From CAVVIH01 sp963748295 (GTDB taxonomy: Bacteria > Acidobacteriota > Vicinamibacteria > Vicinamibacterales > 2-12-FULL-66-21): 64,000 nucleotides of DNA. Positions 9,565-19,013 of this stretch are shown piece by piece. Each line of letters starts with the position of its first letter. The stretch's first letter is position 1. Under the pieces are notes generated by a model. It had not been told where the DNA came from, did no database searches, and worked only from the letters and a program-made list of their open reading frames with translations. The translations under genes were made by a program, and so were the position numbers. Location of the stretch: NCBI GenBank assembly GCA_963748295.1, contig CAVVIH010000002.1, positions 186,001 to 250,000 of the forward strand, read 5' to 3'.

Positions 9565-9727
9565 ACGAGCCTCCTTCATGAGTGCCCGTGGTCCGCTTAC
9601 GCCGGGCAAAGGAGGTTCGCGAATGAACCCTGCTGATCGACGAACCTGTTCAGGTGGACTCGGTCCTGCCCGCGGACTGGAGGCTTCCTGTAAGCCGGGT
9701 CCACGATAGCACCTCCACGGCTCGCGC

Positions 9728-10132
9728 TCAACGTGCCGTGTTCGTTCGTCGCCGCTGCTCGCTCTCCTTCATCATTTCGCTCAAATCCACAAGCGGCCGT
9801 ATCTCAATCGGCCCAAGTCCATACTTGAAGCCTGGAAGCTGTGAGACAAGCTGAATGGCGTGATTGAGGTCTCGCGCCTCGAGGATTTGAATGCCGCCAA
9901 GCTGTTCTTTGGTTTCCGCATAGGGACCATCGGTGGTCGCGACTTTGCTGTTTTTCCAGTACAGGGTCACCGCGGTCTCGGCAGGCTGAAGACCTGCTTC
10001 GGCAACAAGATGTCCGTTGGCGCGCAGATGGTCGTTGTGCTCAAAGCATTCGTCGAACACTGCGTTTCGCTCGTGCTCGGTCATGCCTTCGAATTTCCCC
10101 GGCTCGATGTATCCCAAACAGATGTATTTCAT
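9728..10132 (-). CDS. YCII/DGPF-domain protein, partner of ECF42 sigma factor
   Basis: A 134-residue YCII-related protein. Its TTDGPYAETKEQLGG segment (about residues 66-80) carries the DGPF-type motif, and the family fold is a small alpha/beta dimer. It follows the sigma factor gene on the same strand after a 56-base gap and is likely co-transcribed with it. In ECF42 loci one or more DGPF genes accompany the sigma factor and are thought to be linked to its output. The molecular activity is not established. There is no signal peptide, so it is cytoplasmic. Confidence 0.88.
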   Translation of the reverse strand: MKYICLGYIEPGKFEGMTEHERNAVFDECFEHNDHLRANGHLVAEAGLQPAETAVTLYWKNSKVATTDGPYAETKEQLGGIQILEARDLNHAIQLVSQLPGFKYGLGPIEIRPLVDLSEMMKESEQRRRTNTAR

Positions 10133-10188
10133 CGCCCGTCTCCGCTTGTTGGGCCAGCAGCGGAATCTTGCCCGCTGGCTCGTTCAAC

Positions 10189-11469
10189 CTATAGTCGCGG
10201 GGCATAGGGAAAATCGACAGCAGAGCCAATTTGTTGTTGCAGCTCCCTCAGCCGCCCTGCGAGGAACCGACGCTCTGGCTCGGACCGAACCAGGGCCAGC
10301 GCCTTCTCATACGAATCTCGCGCCTCGGCAAGTCGTCCCAGCCTGCGGCACAAGTCCGCCCGGGCGGAGTGCGCGAGATGGTAGCTGGCGAGTTCGTCGC
10401 GGGCCAGCAAGGCGTCGATGAGACGAAGCCCCTGCTCAGGCCCCTCGCACATGGCGATCGCAACTGCGCGGTTGAGTTCCACGACCGGAGACGGCTGAAT
10501 ACGAATCAGCCGGTCGTAGAGCAGTGTGATCTGGCGCCAGTCAGTCGATGCCGGCGAGGAAGCCTCGGCATGAACGGCCGCAATGGCCGCCTGCAGCGTG
10601 TAAGCACCGAAACGGCGCGATGCAAGAGCGTGTTCGGTGAACGAAATGCCTTCGGCGATCTGATCTCTATTCCACAACGAGCGATCCTGCTGGTCCAGCA
10701 AGATCAAGTCTCCCTCAGGCGAGCTTCGGGCGGCGCGGCGCGACTCCTGCAGCAACATGAGCCCGATGAGGCCCATCACTTCGGGCTCTGGAAGCAAGTC
10801 GACGAGCAGCCTGCCCAGGCGGATCGCCTCGCGGCTCAGTCCGGCTCCTGTTGTTCCCGCTGAATAGCCCTCGTTGAAGACCAGATACACGACCTGAAGT
10901 ACGGCTCCCAACCGTGCCGGTAATTCCTGCGAAACGGGCACCTGGTAAGGGATGGCCTTATCGCGGATGACGGCCTTCGCGCGCACGATGCGCTGCGCGA
11001 GCGTCGCCGGCGCCACGAGAAATGCCCGGGCAATCTCCTCGGTTGTCAGGCCGCACACTTCACGCAGCGTGAGCGCTACCTGTCCTTCCGGCGGCAGAGC
11101 GGGATGGCAGCAGGTAAAGATGAGACGGAGGCGGTCGTCCTCGATTTCCCCATCCTCGTAAGGCGCTTCGTCGATGCCCGACTCGAGGTAGTGCCCGAGG
11201 TCTTTCTGTACGCTGTCGAAGCGCGCCCGCCGCCGCATTCCGTCTATCGCTTTGAAGCGCGCGGTTGAAATGAGCCAGGGGCGCGGTTTATCCGGTACGC
11301 CGGCCTGAGGCCAGGTGTCCAACGCCGCGGCAAAGGCCTCGTGCATGGCCTCCTCGGCAAGATCGAAATCACCGAGCAAGCGGATCAGCGTTGCCAGGAT
11401 TCGTCCCGAATCCACGCGATACAGGGAGTCGAGCGATTCGCGTATCTGCTCGGTCGAACGCTCGGACAT
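10189..11469 (-). CDS. ECF42-type RNA polymerase sigma factor with C-terminal extension
   Basis: A 426-residue sigma factor. Region 2 is at about residues 10-80 (LIRLLGDFDLAEEAMHEAF, then PRPWLISTARFKAIDGMRRR). Region 4 is at about 125-180 (LTLREVCGLTTEEIARAFLV, then QRIVRAKAVIRD). A long C-terminal domain (about 190-426) has the signatures VYLVFNEGYSA, LLQESRRAAR, AAIAAVHAEA and VELNRAVAIAMCEGPEQGL, and helical pairs resembling TPRs. This is the ECF42 architecture, which lacks an anti-sigma factor and carries its own regulatory extension. The ATG at 11469 lies before MSERSTEQIRESL; the ribosome binding site is weak. The next gene downstream encodes the DGPF partner. Confidence 0.92.
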   Translation of the reverse strand: MSERSTEQIRESLDSLYRVDSGRILATLIRLLGDFDLAEEAMHEAFAAALDTWPQAGVPDKPRPWLISTARFKAIDGMRRRARFDSVQKDLGHYLESGIDEAPYEDGEIEDDRLRLIFTCCHPALPPEGQVALTLREVCGLTTEEIARAFLVAPATLAQRIVRAKAVIRDKAIPYQVPVSQELPARLGAVLQVVYLVFNEGYSAGTTGAGLSREAIRLGRLLVDLLPEPEVMGLIGLMLLQESRRAARSSPEGDLILLDQQDRSLWNRDQIAEGISFTEHALASRRFGAYTLQAAIAAVHAEASSPASTDWRQITLLYDRLIRIQPSPVVELNRAVAIAMCEGPEQGLRLIDALLARDELASYHLAHSARADLCRRLGRLAEARDSYEKALALVRSEPERRFLAGRLRELQQQIGSAVDFPYAPRL

Positions 11470-11570
11470 GACGACGACCTTAGCAAACCAGCTACTCCGA
11501 ATCAATTTGGCAAACGGCGGATCGATGCGCCGCCGGGACACAGCGTGAAGCGTTTGCTAGACTTGAAGGT

Positions 11571-13079
11571 ATGGCGCATCGATTTGCGCTGCTGGCCGCT
11601 GCGCTCGCGTGCGTGACGTCGCTCGCTGTCCGGCTGCCGGCGCGGACCGGCGCGCCGCGGCTCTGGACCAAAGAGGCGCTCGCGGGCTGGGCGCTGCCCG
11701 TCGCCGGCGTCAGGGCCACGCCGAAGTACTACACGGAAGGCGAGTACTACGCCGCGCCCGTCGACGAAGTCCGGACCTACCCGGTCTACATCAAGAGCCG
11801 CGAACCGGAAGGGTATCGCGACTGGATGCGGCAGCAGGGCCCGCAGCCTCTCATCGAACCGGCGAAGCTGACATCGGACGCCGACTGGATCGCGGCCGGC
11901 CGCGAGGTGTTCGACGGTCTGCATCTCGCGGAGTTCCGCACCGCTGATCCGCGTGCGTTCCGGTGGGCCGACGATCCGGACCAGATGGCGCGCGAGGGCG
12001 TGACGGTCGCCGCCGACGGCACGATTCCGGGCGTGCGATGGCTGATCGATCACGATCGGCAGCTGAAGATCACGCTGGCCGAATGCTCGGGGTGCCACAC
12101 GCGGGTGCTGCCCGACGGCAGCATCGTCCGCGGCGCGCAGCGCAACCTCCAATGGGGATCCCTGCCTGGTTTCAGCTTCGATGCGCTCGACGAGATCCGC
12201 CGGCGCGAAGGCCGGACCCGGCCGGCGAACGAAAGAGCGTATTCCAGCTACGGCGTACCCTGGCTCAAGGACGACATCAACGCCACCTTGAAGACGATGA
12301 CGGCCGAACAGGTCGGCCGTGTCGACGGTGAGGCATTCCTGGGGACGTTCGTCAGATTCAACGCGAGCCCGTGGTTCACGACCAGGATCCTGGACCTGAT
12401 CGGCGTCAAAGACCGGCGATATCTCGACGCGACCGCGACCCATCGCAACCGCGGGCCTGAAGACATCGCGCGCTACGGCATCCTCGTCACCGTCGCGGAG
12501 GACGGCGCAATCGGACCGCACACGTTCCTCCCGGCGGCGGACCGCGCGCTGCGGTATCGCTACAGCGACGAAGCGATGCTGGCGCTTGGAAAGTACATCT
12601 ACTCGCTGCAGCCGCCGCCGAACCCGAACCGGCCGGACGATGTCACCGCTCGCGGCGAGCGGGTCTTCGACCGTGCCGGGTGCGCCACGTGCCACACGCC
12701 GCCGCTCTACACCAACAACCGGCTGGTGCCGGTCGACGGGTTCACGCCCTTCGCGCATCCGTCGTCGCCGCCGGCCTCGGACGTGATGCGCACGCGGGTT
12801 GGCCTCGATCCGGGGCTCGCGCTGAAGACGCGGAAGGGGACCGGCTACTACAAGGTGCCGTCGCTCAAAGGCCTATGGTATCGGGGACCGTTCGAGCACT
12901 CGGGCTCGATTACGACGCTCGAAGAGTGGTTCGATCCGGCGCGGTTGCGCGACGACTACGTCCCCAAAGGATGGAACCCGCCGGATACACGCGCGCGGGC
13001 CATCCCGGGCCACCGGTACGGGTTGAACTTGACGGCTGAAGACAAGCGCGCGCTCATCGCGTTTCTGAAGACGCTCTGA
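11571..13079 (+). CDS. Periplasmic di-heme c-type cytochrome
   Basis: A 502-residue exported electron-transfer protein with a signal peptide (residues 1-24). Two heme-binding motifs are visible: CSGCH at 172-176 and CATCH at 371-375. The C-terminal part (GTGYYKVPSLKGLWYRGPFE, then EEWFDPARL and LTAEDKRALIAFLKTL) resembles the di-heme cytochrome c peroxidase/MauG-like group. The N-terminal 160 residues match nothing I know. It may be a peroxidase or an oxidoreductase; axial ligands and substrate cannot be assigned by eye. It is divergent from the sigma factor gene, with about 100 bases between the two starts. Confidence 0.8.
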   Translation: MAHRFALLAAALACVTSLAVRLPARTGAPRLWTKEALAGWALPVAGVRATPKYYTEGEYYAAPVDEVRTYPVYIKSREPEGYRDWMRQQGPQPLIEPAKLTSDADWIAAGREVFDGLHLAEFRTADPRAFRWADDPDQMAREGVTVAADGTIPGVRWLIDHDRQLKITLAECSGCHTRVLPDGSIVRGAQRNLQWGSLPGFSFDALDEIRRREGRTRPANERAYSSYGVPWLKDDINATLKTMTAEQVGRVDGEAFLGTFVRFNASPWFTTRILDLIGVKDRRYLDATATHRNRGPEDIARYGILVTVAEDGAIGPHTFLPAADRALRYRYSDEAMLALGKYIYSLQPPPNPNRPDDVTARGERVFDRAGCATCHTPPLYTNNRLVPVDGFTPFAHPSSPPASDVMRTRVGLDPGLALKTRKGTGYYKVPSLKGLWYRGPFEHSGSITTLEEWFDPARLRDDYVPKGWNPPDTRARAIPGHRYGLNLTAEDKRALIAFLKTL

Positions 13080-13215
13080 AGCGGTTAGTGGCAGCCCGTA
13101 GAGAGAGGACACCACCAGCTGCAAGTACCCGAGCCGCACACTCTCTTACATTCGATGGCTGCGTCCCCGGAGCCCCTACTACATAATCACTCGCTTACAG
13201 CCAAGGTACTGGAGG

Positions 13216-13355
13216 GCTTGACCTTCAGTGGACGCCTCCCAACTCTCGGGACGCACTTCACGACCGAGGCCAACATCGTGGAGGCGTGATAGGTGAATCG
13301 CGAAACAGCTGAACGCTGCACCATACTGCGGGGCCTTGTTGGGTCGACGGTGCAC
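13216..13355 (+). repeat. Diverged direct repeat, copy 2 (partner at 1328-1462)
   Basis: This aligns with 1328-1462 in the same orientation. Here the upstream frame ends with SGRLPTLGTHFTTEANIVEA and two stops (tga, tag at 13286-13291), and the nucleotidyltransferase remnant starts at once with GTG. The two loci are relics of the same two-gene module, with stops better preserved in this copy. Confidence 0.8.
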
Positions 13356-13469
13356 GGCCTCAATGTGAACGACGGGATTGAGGACCGCGACGAGATGGGA
13401 ATATGCGTCGAGCCTCTGAGGAAGCGATGGCGCTGTGGGCGCCGTTCGAGCAGATGGACCTGCGAGTGA
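13293..13469 (+). pseudogene. N-terminal remnant of an RlaP-like nucleotidyltransferase, copy 2
   Basis: A GTG at 13293 opens VNRETAERCTILRGLVGSTV, followed by HGLNVNDGIEDRDEMGICVE. This holds both the GS motif and the DRD metal-binding pair of a polymerase-beta type nucleotidyltransferase. After VEPL the frame slips; another frame continues EEAMALWAPFEQM, where this family has an FEQ segment. Nothing recognisable follows, so most of the protein is missing. It shares the first 21 residues almost exactly with the shorter remnant at 1399. Confidence 0.7.
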
Positions 13470-13509
13470 CGAGGTGGCCTGGCTGTACGGTGCCGTTCGC
13501 AGCGCCAAC

Positions 13510-13719
13510 GCTTATGGAGCAAACCTGAAGTGGACCGGCGAGAATGAGCTGGCTGTTGAATACCTTGAGGCACGCGAGCAGTCCCTCGAACAAGCATCGA
13601 TCAACGTGGCGGGCCGAACAATCAAGGTCTCGCTGCGCAGTGGTATCGATGACCCGACGACGCCAGCCGGAGGGATGCTGTACAACTTGGAACGGATTCG
13701 CGGCAGGCGCGCGCAATAA
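13510..13719 (+). pseudogene. Fragment of an unidentified protein
   Basis: An open frame carries a conserved-looking C-terminal segment: NLKWTGENELAVEYLEA, then INVAGRTIKVSLRSGIDD and GGMLYNLERIRG. The strand-rich pattern looks like the end of a small beta protein. Its own start is not visible: upstream the frame runs into the nucleotidyltransferase remnant. I do not recognise the family. It is probably one more piece of the decayed module at 13.2-13.7 kb. Confidence 0.35.
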
Positions 13720-13807
13720 ACGGCTCAAGGGCAGCTCCATTCGTGTGGCGCGCAAGGCACAGCAAGGCAATCGCCCGGAGCAAGAGTGATGCGGCTACAA
13801 TTCCCGC

Positions 13808-14220
13808 ATGAAACGCGACCCGGACACCATTACCGCCGCAGGTTCGAGCGAGGATGCAGTCGAATTACTGGACCGCTTCGCGGACGCCTGGAACCGGCAC
13901 GATCTGGACGCGTTGATGTCCATGATGACCGACGACTGTGTGTTCGAAGCATCCGCCGGTCCGCAGGTCAACGGACAGCGGAACGAGGGAGAGAGGCGGT
14001 ACGCGCGGCATACGCGGCAGTGTTCGAAGCATTTCCTGACGCGCACTGGGCGAATCCACGGCATTTGATCTCGGGCAATCGTGGCGTGTCGGAATGGACG
14101 TTCACCGGCACGCAAAGAGACGGGAAGCGCGTCGAGGTGACGGGGTGTGATCTGTTCACGTTCCGCGACGGGAAAATCGCCATCAAGAACTCGTATCGTA
14201 AGAACAGGCCGGCGTTCTGA
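13808..14220 (+). pseudogene. SnoaL/NTF2-like protein, one frameshift
   Basis: The first frame reads MKRDPDTITAAGSSEDAVEL, then LDRFADAWNRHDLDALMSMM and TDDCVFEAS, the typical start of a SnoaL-like (NTF2 fold) protein. One base is missing near 13986-13990 (in gaggga). The other frame then continues GREAVRAAYAAVFEAFPDAH, GVSEWTFTGTQRDGK and VTGCDLFTFRDGKIAIKNSY to the stop at 14220. Restored length is about 137 residues, normal for the family. The substrate is unknown; the fold serves as isomerase, cyclase or binding domain. It ends 30 bases before the oxidoreductase gene and may share its transcript. Confidence 0.85.
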
Positions 14221-14250
14221 CCGTTCACCACCAGCCACCGGAGGTATCGC

Positions 14251-15468
14251 ATGTCCTGCACACGCCGGGCGTTCCTGACCGCCGCCCCCGGACTCATCGT
14301 CGGCGCGCGCCTTGCCGCGAGCCAGGCGCAGGGCGCCAACGACCGGATCCGCATTGGTGTGATCGGCACCGGCGGTCGTGCGCGCGGGCTGATGACGCTC
14401 CTGAAAAAGCTGCCCGGCAACGACCTGGTTGCCGTCTGCGATGTCTACGAGCCGCGGCTGCTCCAGGCCGCGGAGATCGCCGGTCCAACGGCAGTGAAAG
14501 TCGCGGACTACCGGAAGATCCTCGACGATCGCGGCATTGACGCCGTCGTCATCGGCACGCCCGATCACTGGCACAAGACGATGACGCTCGACGCGGTCGC
14601 CGCAGGCAAGGACGTCTTCGTCGAGAAGCCGGTCTCGCACAGCATCGCCGAAGGCGCTGAGATGGTCCGCGTCGTCGAAGCCTCGAAGCAGATCGTCCAG
14701 ACCGGCACCCAACAGCGCAGTTGGGATCACTGGGTGCTCGGAAAGCAGATCATTGATTCCGGCAGGCTGGGCCAGATCACTTTCGTCCAGACTTTCTGGT
14801 ACCAGCACGCCACGGCAACGAATTTCCCGCCGGTTGCTCTCGAGAAACTGGATTGGAAGCGCTGGCTCGGGCCGGCGTCCGATCGGTCGTTCGAACCGAT
14901 CCGCTTCTACCAGTGGCGGCACTTCTGGGACTACGGCGGCGGTGGCATCACCGATCTGATGACGCACTGGATCGACGTCGTCCACTGGTACATGAACGTC
15001 GAGGCGCCCGCGTCGGCGTCGACGACGGGACACAACTACTACATCAAGGCCTGGGATACGCCGGACACAGTTAATGTGTCGCTCGTTTATCCCAAGGACT
15101 TCGATGCGGCCTACCTCGGCACGTATGTCAGCCGGGTGGACGATGGCGGGCTCGAGTTTCGTGGAGATCGCGGTACGCTGAAGGTCGACCGCTCCCGGCT
15201 GGCGTTCTATCGCGACGATGCGGCGTGGGCGGCTGGCACGCAGGCGCCCGAGCCCGAGATCCTCGTGCGGTCGAGCGGCGACGGAACGCTCACTCATCTC
15301 GGAAACTGGCTCGACTGCATCCGCAGCCGCAAGGTGCCGAATGCCAACATCAGGGTCGCTCATCAGGCGGCCCGCGCCTCGCACATCGCGAACGCCTCGC
15401 TGCGTTCAGGAGGTCCCGTGCGGTGGAATCCGGTGACCGAGGCAATCGAGGGCAGCGCGCGCGAGTGA
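14251..15468 (+). CDS. Exported Gfo/Idh/MocA-family oxidoreductase
   Basis: A 405-residue NAD(P)-dependent dehydrogenase of sugar-like substrates. A Tat-type leader (TRRAFLTAAPGLIVGA) starts the protein, so it probably folds with its cofactor before export. The Rossmann part has IRIGVIGTGGRARG (about 33-46), VAVCDVYEPR, and the signature FVEKPVSHS (about 127-135). The C-terminal half has YGGGGITDLMTHWIDVVHWY, typical of the secreted acidobacterial and planctomycete members. A strong ribosome binding site (ggagg) precedes the ATG. The exact substrate cannot be read from the sequence. Confidence 0.9.
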   Translation: MSCTRRAFLTAAPGLIVGARLAASQAQGANDRIRIGVIGTGGRARGLMTLLKKLPGNDLVAVCDVYEPRLLQAAEIAGPTAVKVADYRKILDDRGIDAVVIGTPDHWHKTMTLDAVAAGKDVFVEKPVSHSIAEGAEMVRVVEASKQIVQTGTQQRSWDHWVLGKQIIDSGRLGQITFVQTFWYQHATATNFPPVALEKLDWKRWLGPASDRSFEPIRFYQWRHFWDYGGGGITDLMTHWIDVVHWYMNVEAPASASTTGHNYYIKAWDTPDTVNVSLVYPKDFDAAYLGTYVSRVDDGGLEFRGDRGTLKVDRSRLAFYRDDAAWAAGTQAPEPEILVRSSGDGTLTHLGNWLDCIRSRKVPNANIRVAHQAARASHIANASLRSGGPVRWNPVTEAIEGSARE

Positions 15469-15483
15469 CGCTCGCGCCTCTAT

Positions 15484-18400
15484 TCAGCGCCCCTTCGTCA
15501 CCGGGATAGAAAGCTTGCTCGCCAGGAAACACTCGCGCAGACGGGCATCGTCCAGATGCGCCAGGATCCGTTCGCGGCACTGGTGAGCTTCCGCGCTGAG
15601 CGCATCGGTACCATCCAGGCCGATCAGCACGTGCAACCCGTTCAGCAGCACGGTGGGATCGCCGAGGGTTCTCGCGATCTCGACGGATCGGGTGGCATCC
15701 CCGATGGCCTTCGGCACTTCGTCCACGGCTTTTCTGGCGCGCGCGCGGGTCATAAGGCCGAGCGCAGCGTACTTCGGCCTGGCTCGTGCTTCGCTGTCCG
15801 CGACACCCTCGGTGGCCGCGCTGATGGCGGCCTGCCAGTCCTCACGGGCAAGAGCCAGCTCCGCACGAGCCTGACTGAGACGCAGGCGCCAGAGCCAGCC
15901 ATGCCAGCCGCTGGCCGCCTCCACGGCGCGGGTAACGTCGCCGAACAGCGTCTCCGCGCGACCGGGATCGTGCGAACGCGCGTAGACCGTGAGCAGATCG
16001 ATGCCCGCGCTGACGAGCGGCGGTGGAAAACTGATGCGCCTCGCGAGCTCGCGGGCCTCGCGCGCCAGCTCCTCTCCGCGCGCGTAGTCGCCGAGCGCGA
16101 TGTGCGTGCCGGCGCACATGGCTATGCCGCGGGCCAGCATCGGCAGGACGCCGTGGCGGCGACCGAATTCGCGGAGCTCGTCGAAGGCGGCGCAGGCCTC
16201 CGCATAGCGCCCGACTCCGGCCAGGCTGATGCCGAGGTGCTGCAGCGCGTACACGCGGAAGTTCGGGTCCTGCGATGCGCGGGCGCTTTCGACCGCCTGA
16301 AACGCCCGCTCGACGGCCTCGTCGACCAACCCGAGGTGGTAGAGAGAGATCACCGCGCGCGTCAGACCGAACGTTTTCGGTCCACCGATTCGCGCCATGG
16401 CGCGGCGGTCCAAGGCCACCGCGTTCGGCACGTCGCCCTCGGCATTCAGCACGCCTGAGAGCCACGACATCGCGTCAGCGGCCAGGTCTTCGCGGCCGAG
16501 CGATTCGGCAAGCGGCAGCGCCTCGTCGGCGTAGCGCCGGACGGCAGGCACATCGAGGAGCCAGAACGTGCACTTCGACAGCTCGAGCAGCAGCTCCGTG
16601 CGCTGGGTCGCCGCTGACGGCTCCACCAGCGCGAGTGCCGCTTCGAGCTCTGTCCGGGCGGCTGCCCACATGCCAAGGTCGGTGAATGCGCGCCCGCGCC
16701 GGAAGCGGAGATCGAAACGGCGGGCGTTCAGGGAAGGATCCGCGGGCAACAGATCGATCGCACGCAGGGCGATGTCGTAGAAGCGTGCCGCTTCCTCCAG
16801 CGCGAAACCTTCGGCGGCGCGTTCGGCAGCTCTGACCGCGTAGTCCATGGCCTTTGGCGCATCCGCCGCCGTACGCGCCTGGTCGTAATGGTGTGCCAGG
16901 TCCGCCATTAGCGGGGCGCTCAGCGGCCTCAGACGCTGGAGCGCTTCGGCGACGGAGCGGTGCAGCCGTGATCGGCGTCCGGGTGCCAGATCTCCATAGA
17001 GCGTGTCCCGCACCAGGGCATGCGTGAAGGAATAGCGATCGGCCGCGCCCGGCACCGCCTGAATCAGCCGCGCCCCGAGGGCTTCGTCCAGCACGTCGAG
17101 GAGTCGATCCTCGCTCATGTCCGCTACCGCGCTCAGCACCTGCGGATCGAACTCGCGCCCGACGATGGCTGCGAGCCCCAGCACCCGGTTACAGTCCTCG
17201 CTCAGCCTCGCCAGCCGCCGGCTGATGGCCTCGCGGACGCCTTCCGGCAAGCCTCCCAGCTCCGATTGCGTCCTCACGCCGGCTGCGGTGCCGACGCGTT
17301 CGAGTGCACCCGTTTCGCGAAGGTAACGCAGAACCTCGCTCATGAAGAACGGGTTCCCCTCGGTGTTGCCGAGAACAAGACGCGTGAGAGCCGACGAGGT
17401 CTCTGCACCGGTCCAGTTCTGGATGAACGACGCGACCTGGTCCTCGGCGAGCCCGCGAAGGCCGATGCGCGTGACCCCTTCCTCGCGGCGCAGCTCGGCG
17501 AGGGCTTCGGTGAGCGGATGCGTTCGATGGAGATCGGTCTCGCGGTACGTGGCAACGATGCAGAGCGGCGCTTCGTGGGACGATCGCAGCAGATGCCGCA
17601 ACAGCAGGAGTGTGGGCCGATCGGCCCAGTGCAAATCCTCGAGGACGAGCAGCAGGGGCCGGGCGGCGGAGATGCGGGATACGAGCGTCGCGACGGCCTC
17701 GAACAGGCGATACCGCCGTCCCTCAGGGCTGGACTCCACGGGCGGCGCCGGCAGCGCAACCCGCCTGGAGAGCGGCGTGATCATCTGCGCCAGCTCCCAG
17801 ATGCCGTCGATGTCGGCGAGGTGCGACTCGATGATCCCTGGCGGACACTCGCGGGCATACCATTCCAGTGCTTCGACGAAAGGCTGTTGTGGAACGAGCG
17901 CCTCTGGATCGCAGCGGCCGAGCAGAACTGTCGCCGTCGGCCCGACCGAGCGGGCAAACTCGGTGACGAGACGCGTCTTGCCGATCCCGGGCTCGCCGGC
18001 GACGAGCGCGAGCTGGCGGCGGCCCGCAGCGGCCCGCGCCCACGCCGTCTGCAACTGATTCCACTCGTCTTCCCGGCCGACGAGGACGATCTGACTCGTT
18101 CCGGCAGCTGACAACGCCGGCGGAATGGGGATCGTCCAGCCGGCCTCGACATCGGCGGCAACGGCCGGCAGTCTGGCGCTCGAAATGGCATCGAGCGCCG
18201 CGAGGACTTCGCCGGCCCGCTGGTAGCGGCGGTCTGGATTGCGGGCCAGGCATCGATCGATGATGCGGCGCACGGGAGGCTGGACGCTCGCCGGCGGCGG
18301 CGTCGGCGGCTCGACGAGAATCGCCGCGAGCAACTCGGGAACCGTCGGCCGCATGAACGGCCGTGTTCCGCTGATAATCTCCTGGAGCAGCACGCCAAAC

Positions 18401-18981
18401 GCCCAGACGTCGCTGCGCGAGTCGGCCCGGCCCCCGCGCAGCTGCTCGGGGGACATCGCGTACGGCGTCCCGCCGGTCATGACCTCCGATGCCGTAGCTT
18501 CCGCGGCACCGTGGCGTCGAGCGAGACCGAAGTCCACGACCTTGATGCGTCCGGCTCCCGACACCAGCACGTTGGCCGCCTTCAAATCCCCGTGCACGAT
18601 GTTCCGGTCGTGGGCGTGCGCCAGCGCGCCGGCGACCTGCGCGGCGATGTCCATTGCAATCGCCGGCGCCAGGTGCGCTTCGGCAATCATGTCATCGAGC
18701 GGCCGTCCATCGACATACTCCATGACGATGAAGCTCTGGTTGCCGTGCTCGGCGACGTCGTGGACGGTGCAGACGTTGGGATGGTTGAGCGCGGACGCCA
18801 GCCGCGCTTCGTTCAGAAGCCGCGGCGCGATATCGGCGTCGTCGGTGGGCTGAAGAAACTTGATCGCGACCGGACGCTGAAGCCGTGAGTCGAAGGCGCG
18901 ATACACGACCCCCATGCCGCCCGCGCCAAGAACGCGTTCGATTTCGTAATGGCCCAGCCGGGCTCCAGGAGAAAGGGACAT
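15484..18981 (-). CDS. Ser/Thr protein kinase fused to AAA-type ATPase and TPR repeats
   Basis: A 1165-residue signalling protein. The N-terminal kinase domain has the glycine loop GAGGMGVVY (19-27), Lys41 in VAIK, catalytic HGDLKAAN (130-137, HGD in place of HRD) and DFG at 150-152. The P-loop ATPase domain follows: VGREDEW at about 301, Walker A GEPGIGKT at 329-336, Walker B-like VLEDLHWAD. The C-terminal half (about 730-1165) is helical and TPR-like (RFDLRFRRGRAFTDLGMWAA, LQHLGISLAGVGRYAEACAA). There is no transmembrane helix, so it is cytoplasmic, unlike PknB. The layout resembles the PknK/AfsR type, in which the ATPase and TPRs sense and transmit a signal. The open frame runs far upstream, but the domain begins at the ATG at 18981. 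Confidence 0.92.
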   Translation of the reverse strand: MSLSPGARLGHYEIERVLGAGGMGVVYRAFDSRLQRPVAIKFLQPTDDADIAPRLLNEARLASALNHPNVCTVHDVAEHGNQSFIVMEYVDGRPLDDMIAEAHLAPAIAMDIAAQVAGALAHAHDRNIVHGDLKAANVLVSGAGRIKVVDFGLARRHGAAEATASEVMTGGTPYAMSPEQLRGGRADSRSDVWAFGVLLQEIISGTRPFMRPTVPELLAAILVEPPTPPPASVQPPVRRIIDRCLARNPDRRYQRAGEVLAALDAISSARLPAVAADVEAGWTIPIPPALSAAGTSQIVLVGREDEWNQLQTAWARAAAGRRQLALVAGEPGIGKTRLVTEFARSVGPTATVLLGRCDPEALVPQQPFVEALEWYARECPPGIIESHLADIDGIWELAQMITPLSRRVALPAPPVESSPEGRRYRLFEAVATLVSRISAARPLLLVLEDLHWADRPTLLLLRHLLRSSHEAPLCIVATYRETDLHRTHPLTEALAELRREEGVTRIGLRGLAEDQVASFIQNWTGAETSSALTRLVLGNTEGNPFFMSEVLRYLRETGALERVGTAAGVRTQSELGGLPEGVREAISRRLARLSEDCNRVLGLAAIVGREFDPQVLSAVADMSEDRLLDVLDEALGARLIQAVPGAADRYSFTHALVRDTLYGDLAPGRRSRLHRSVAEALQRLRPLSAPLMADLAHHYDQARTAADAPKAMDYAVRAAERAAEGFALEEAARFYDIALRAIDLLPADPSLNARRFDLRFRRGRAFTDLGMWAAARTELEAALALVEPSAATQRTELLLELSKCTFWLLDVPAVRRYADEALPLAESLGREDLAADAMSWLSGVLNAEGDVPNAVALDRRAMARIGGPKTFGLTRAVISLYHLGLVDEAVERAFQAVESARASQDPNFRVYALQHLGISLAGVGRYAEACAAFDELREFGRRHGVLPMLARGIAMCAGTHIALGDYARGEELAREARELARRISFPPPLVSAGIDLLTVYARSHDPGRAETLFGDVTRAVEAASGWHGWLWRLRLSQARAELALAREDWQAAISAATEGVADSEARARPKYAALGLMTRARARKAVDEVPKAIGDATRSVEIARTLGDPTVLLNGLHVLIGLDGTDALSAEAHQCRERILAHLDDARLRECFLASKLSIPVTKGR

Positions 18982-19013
18982 GGGGTTGTAGTATATCCGG
19001 CGGCTCGAACCGA

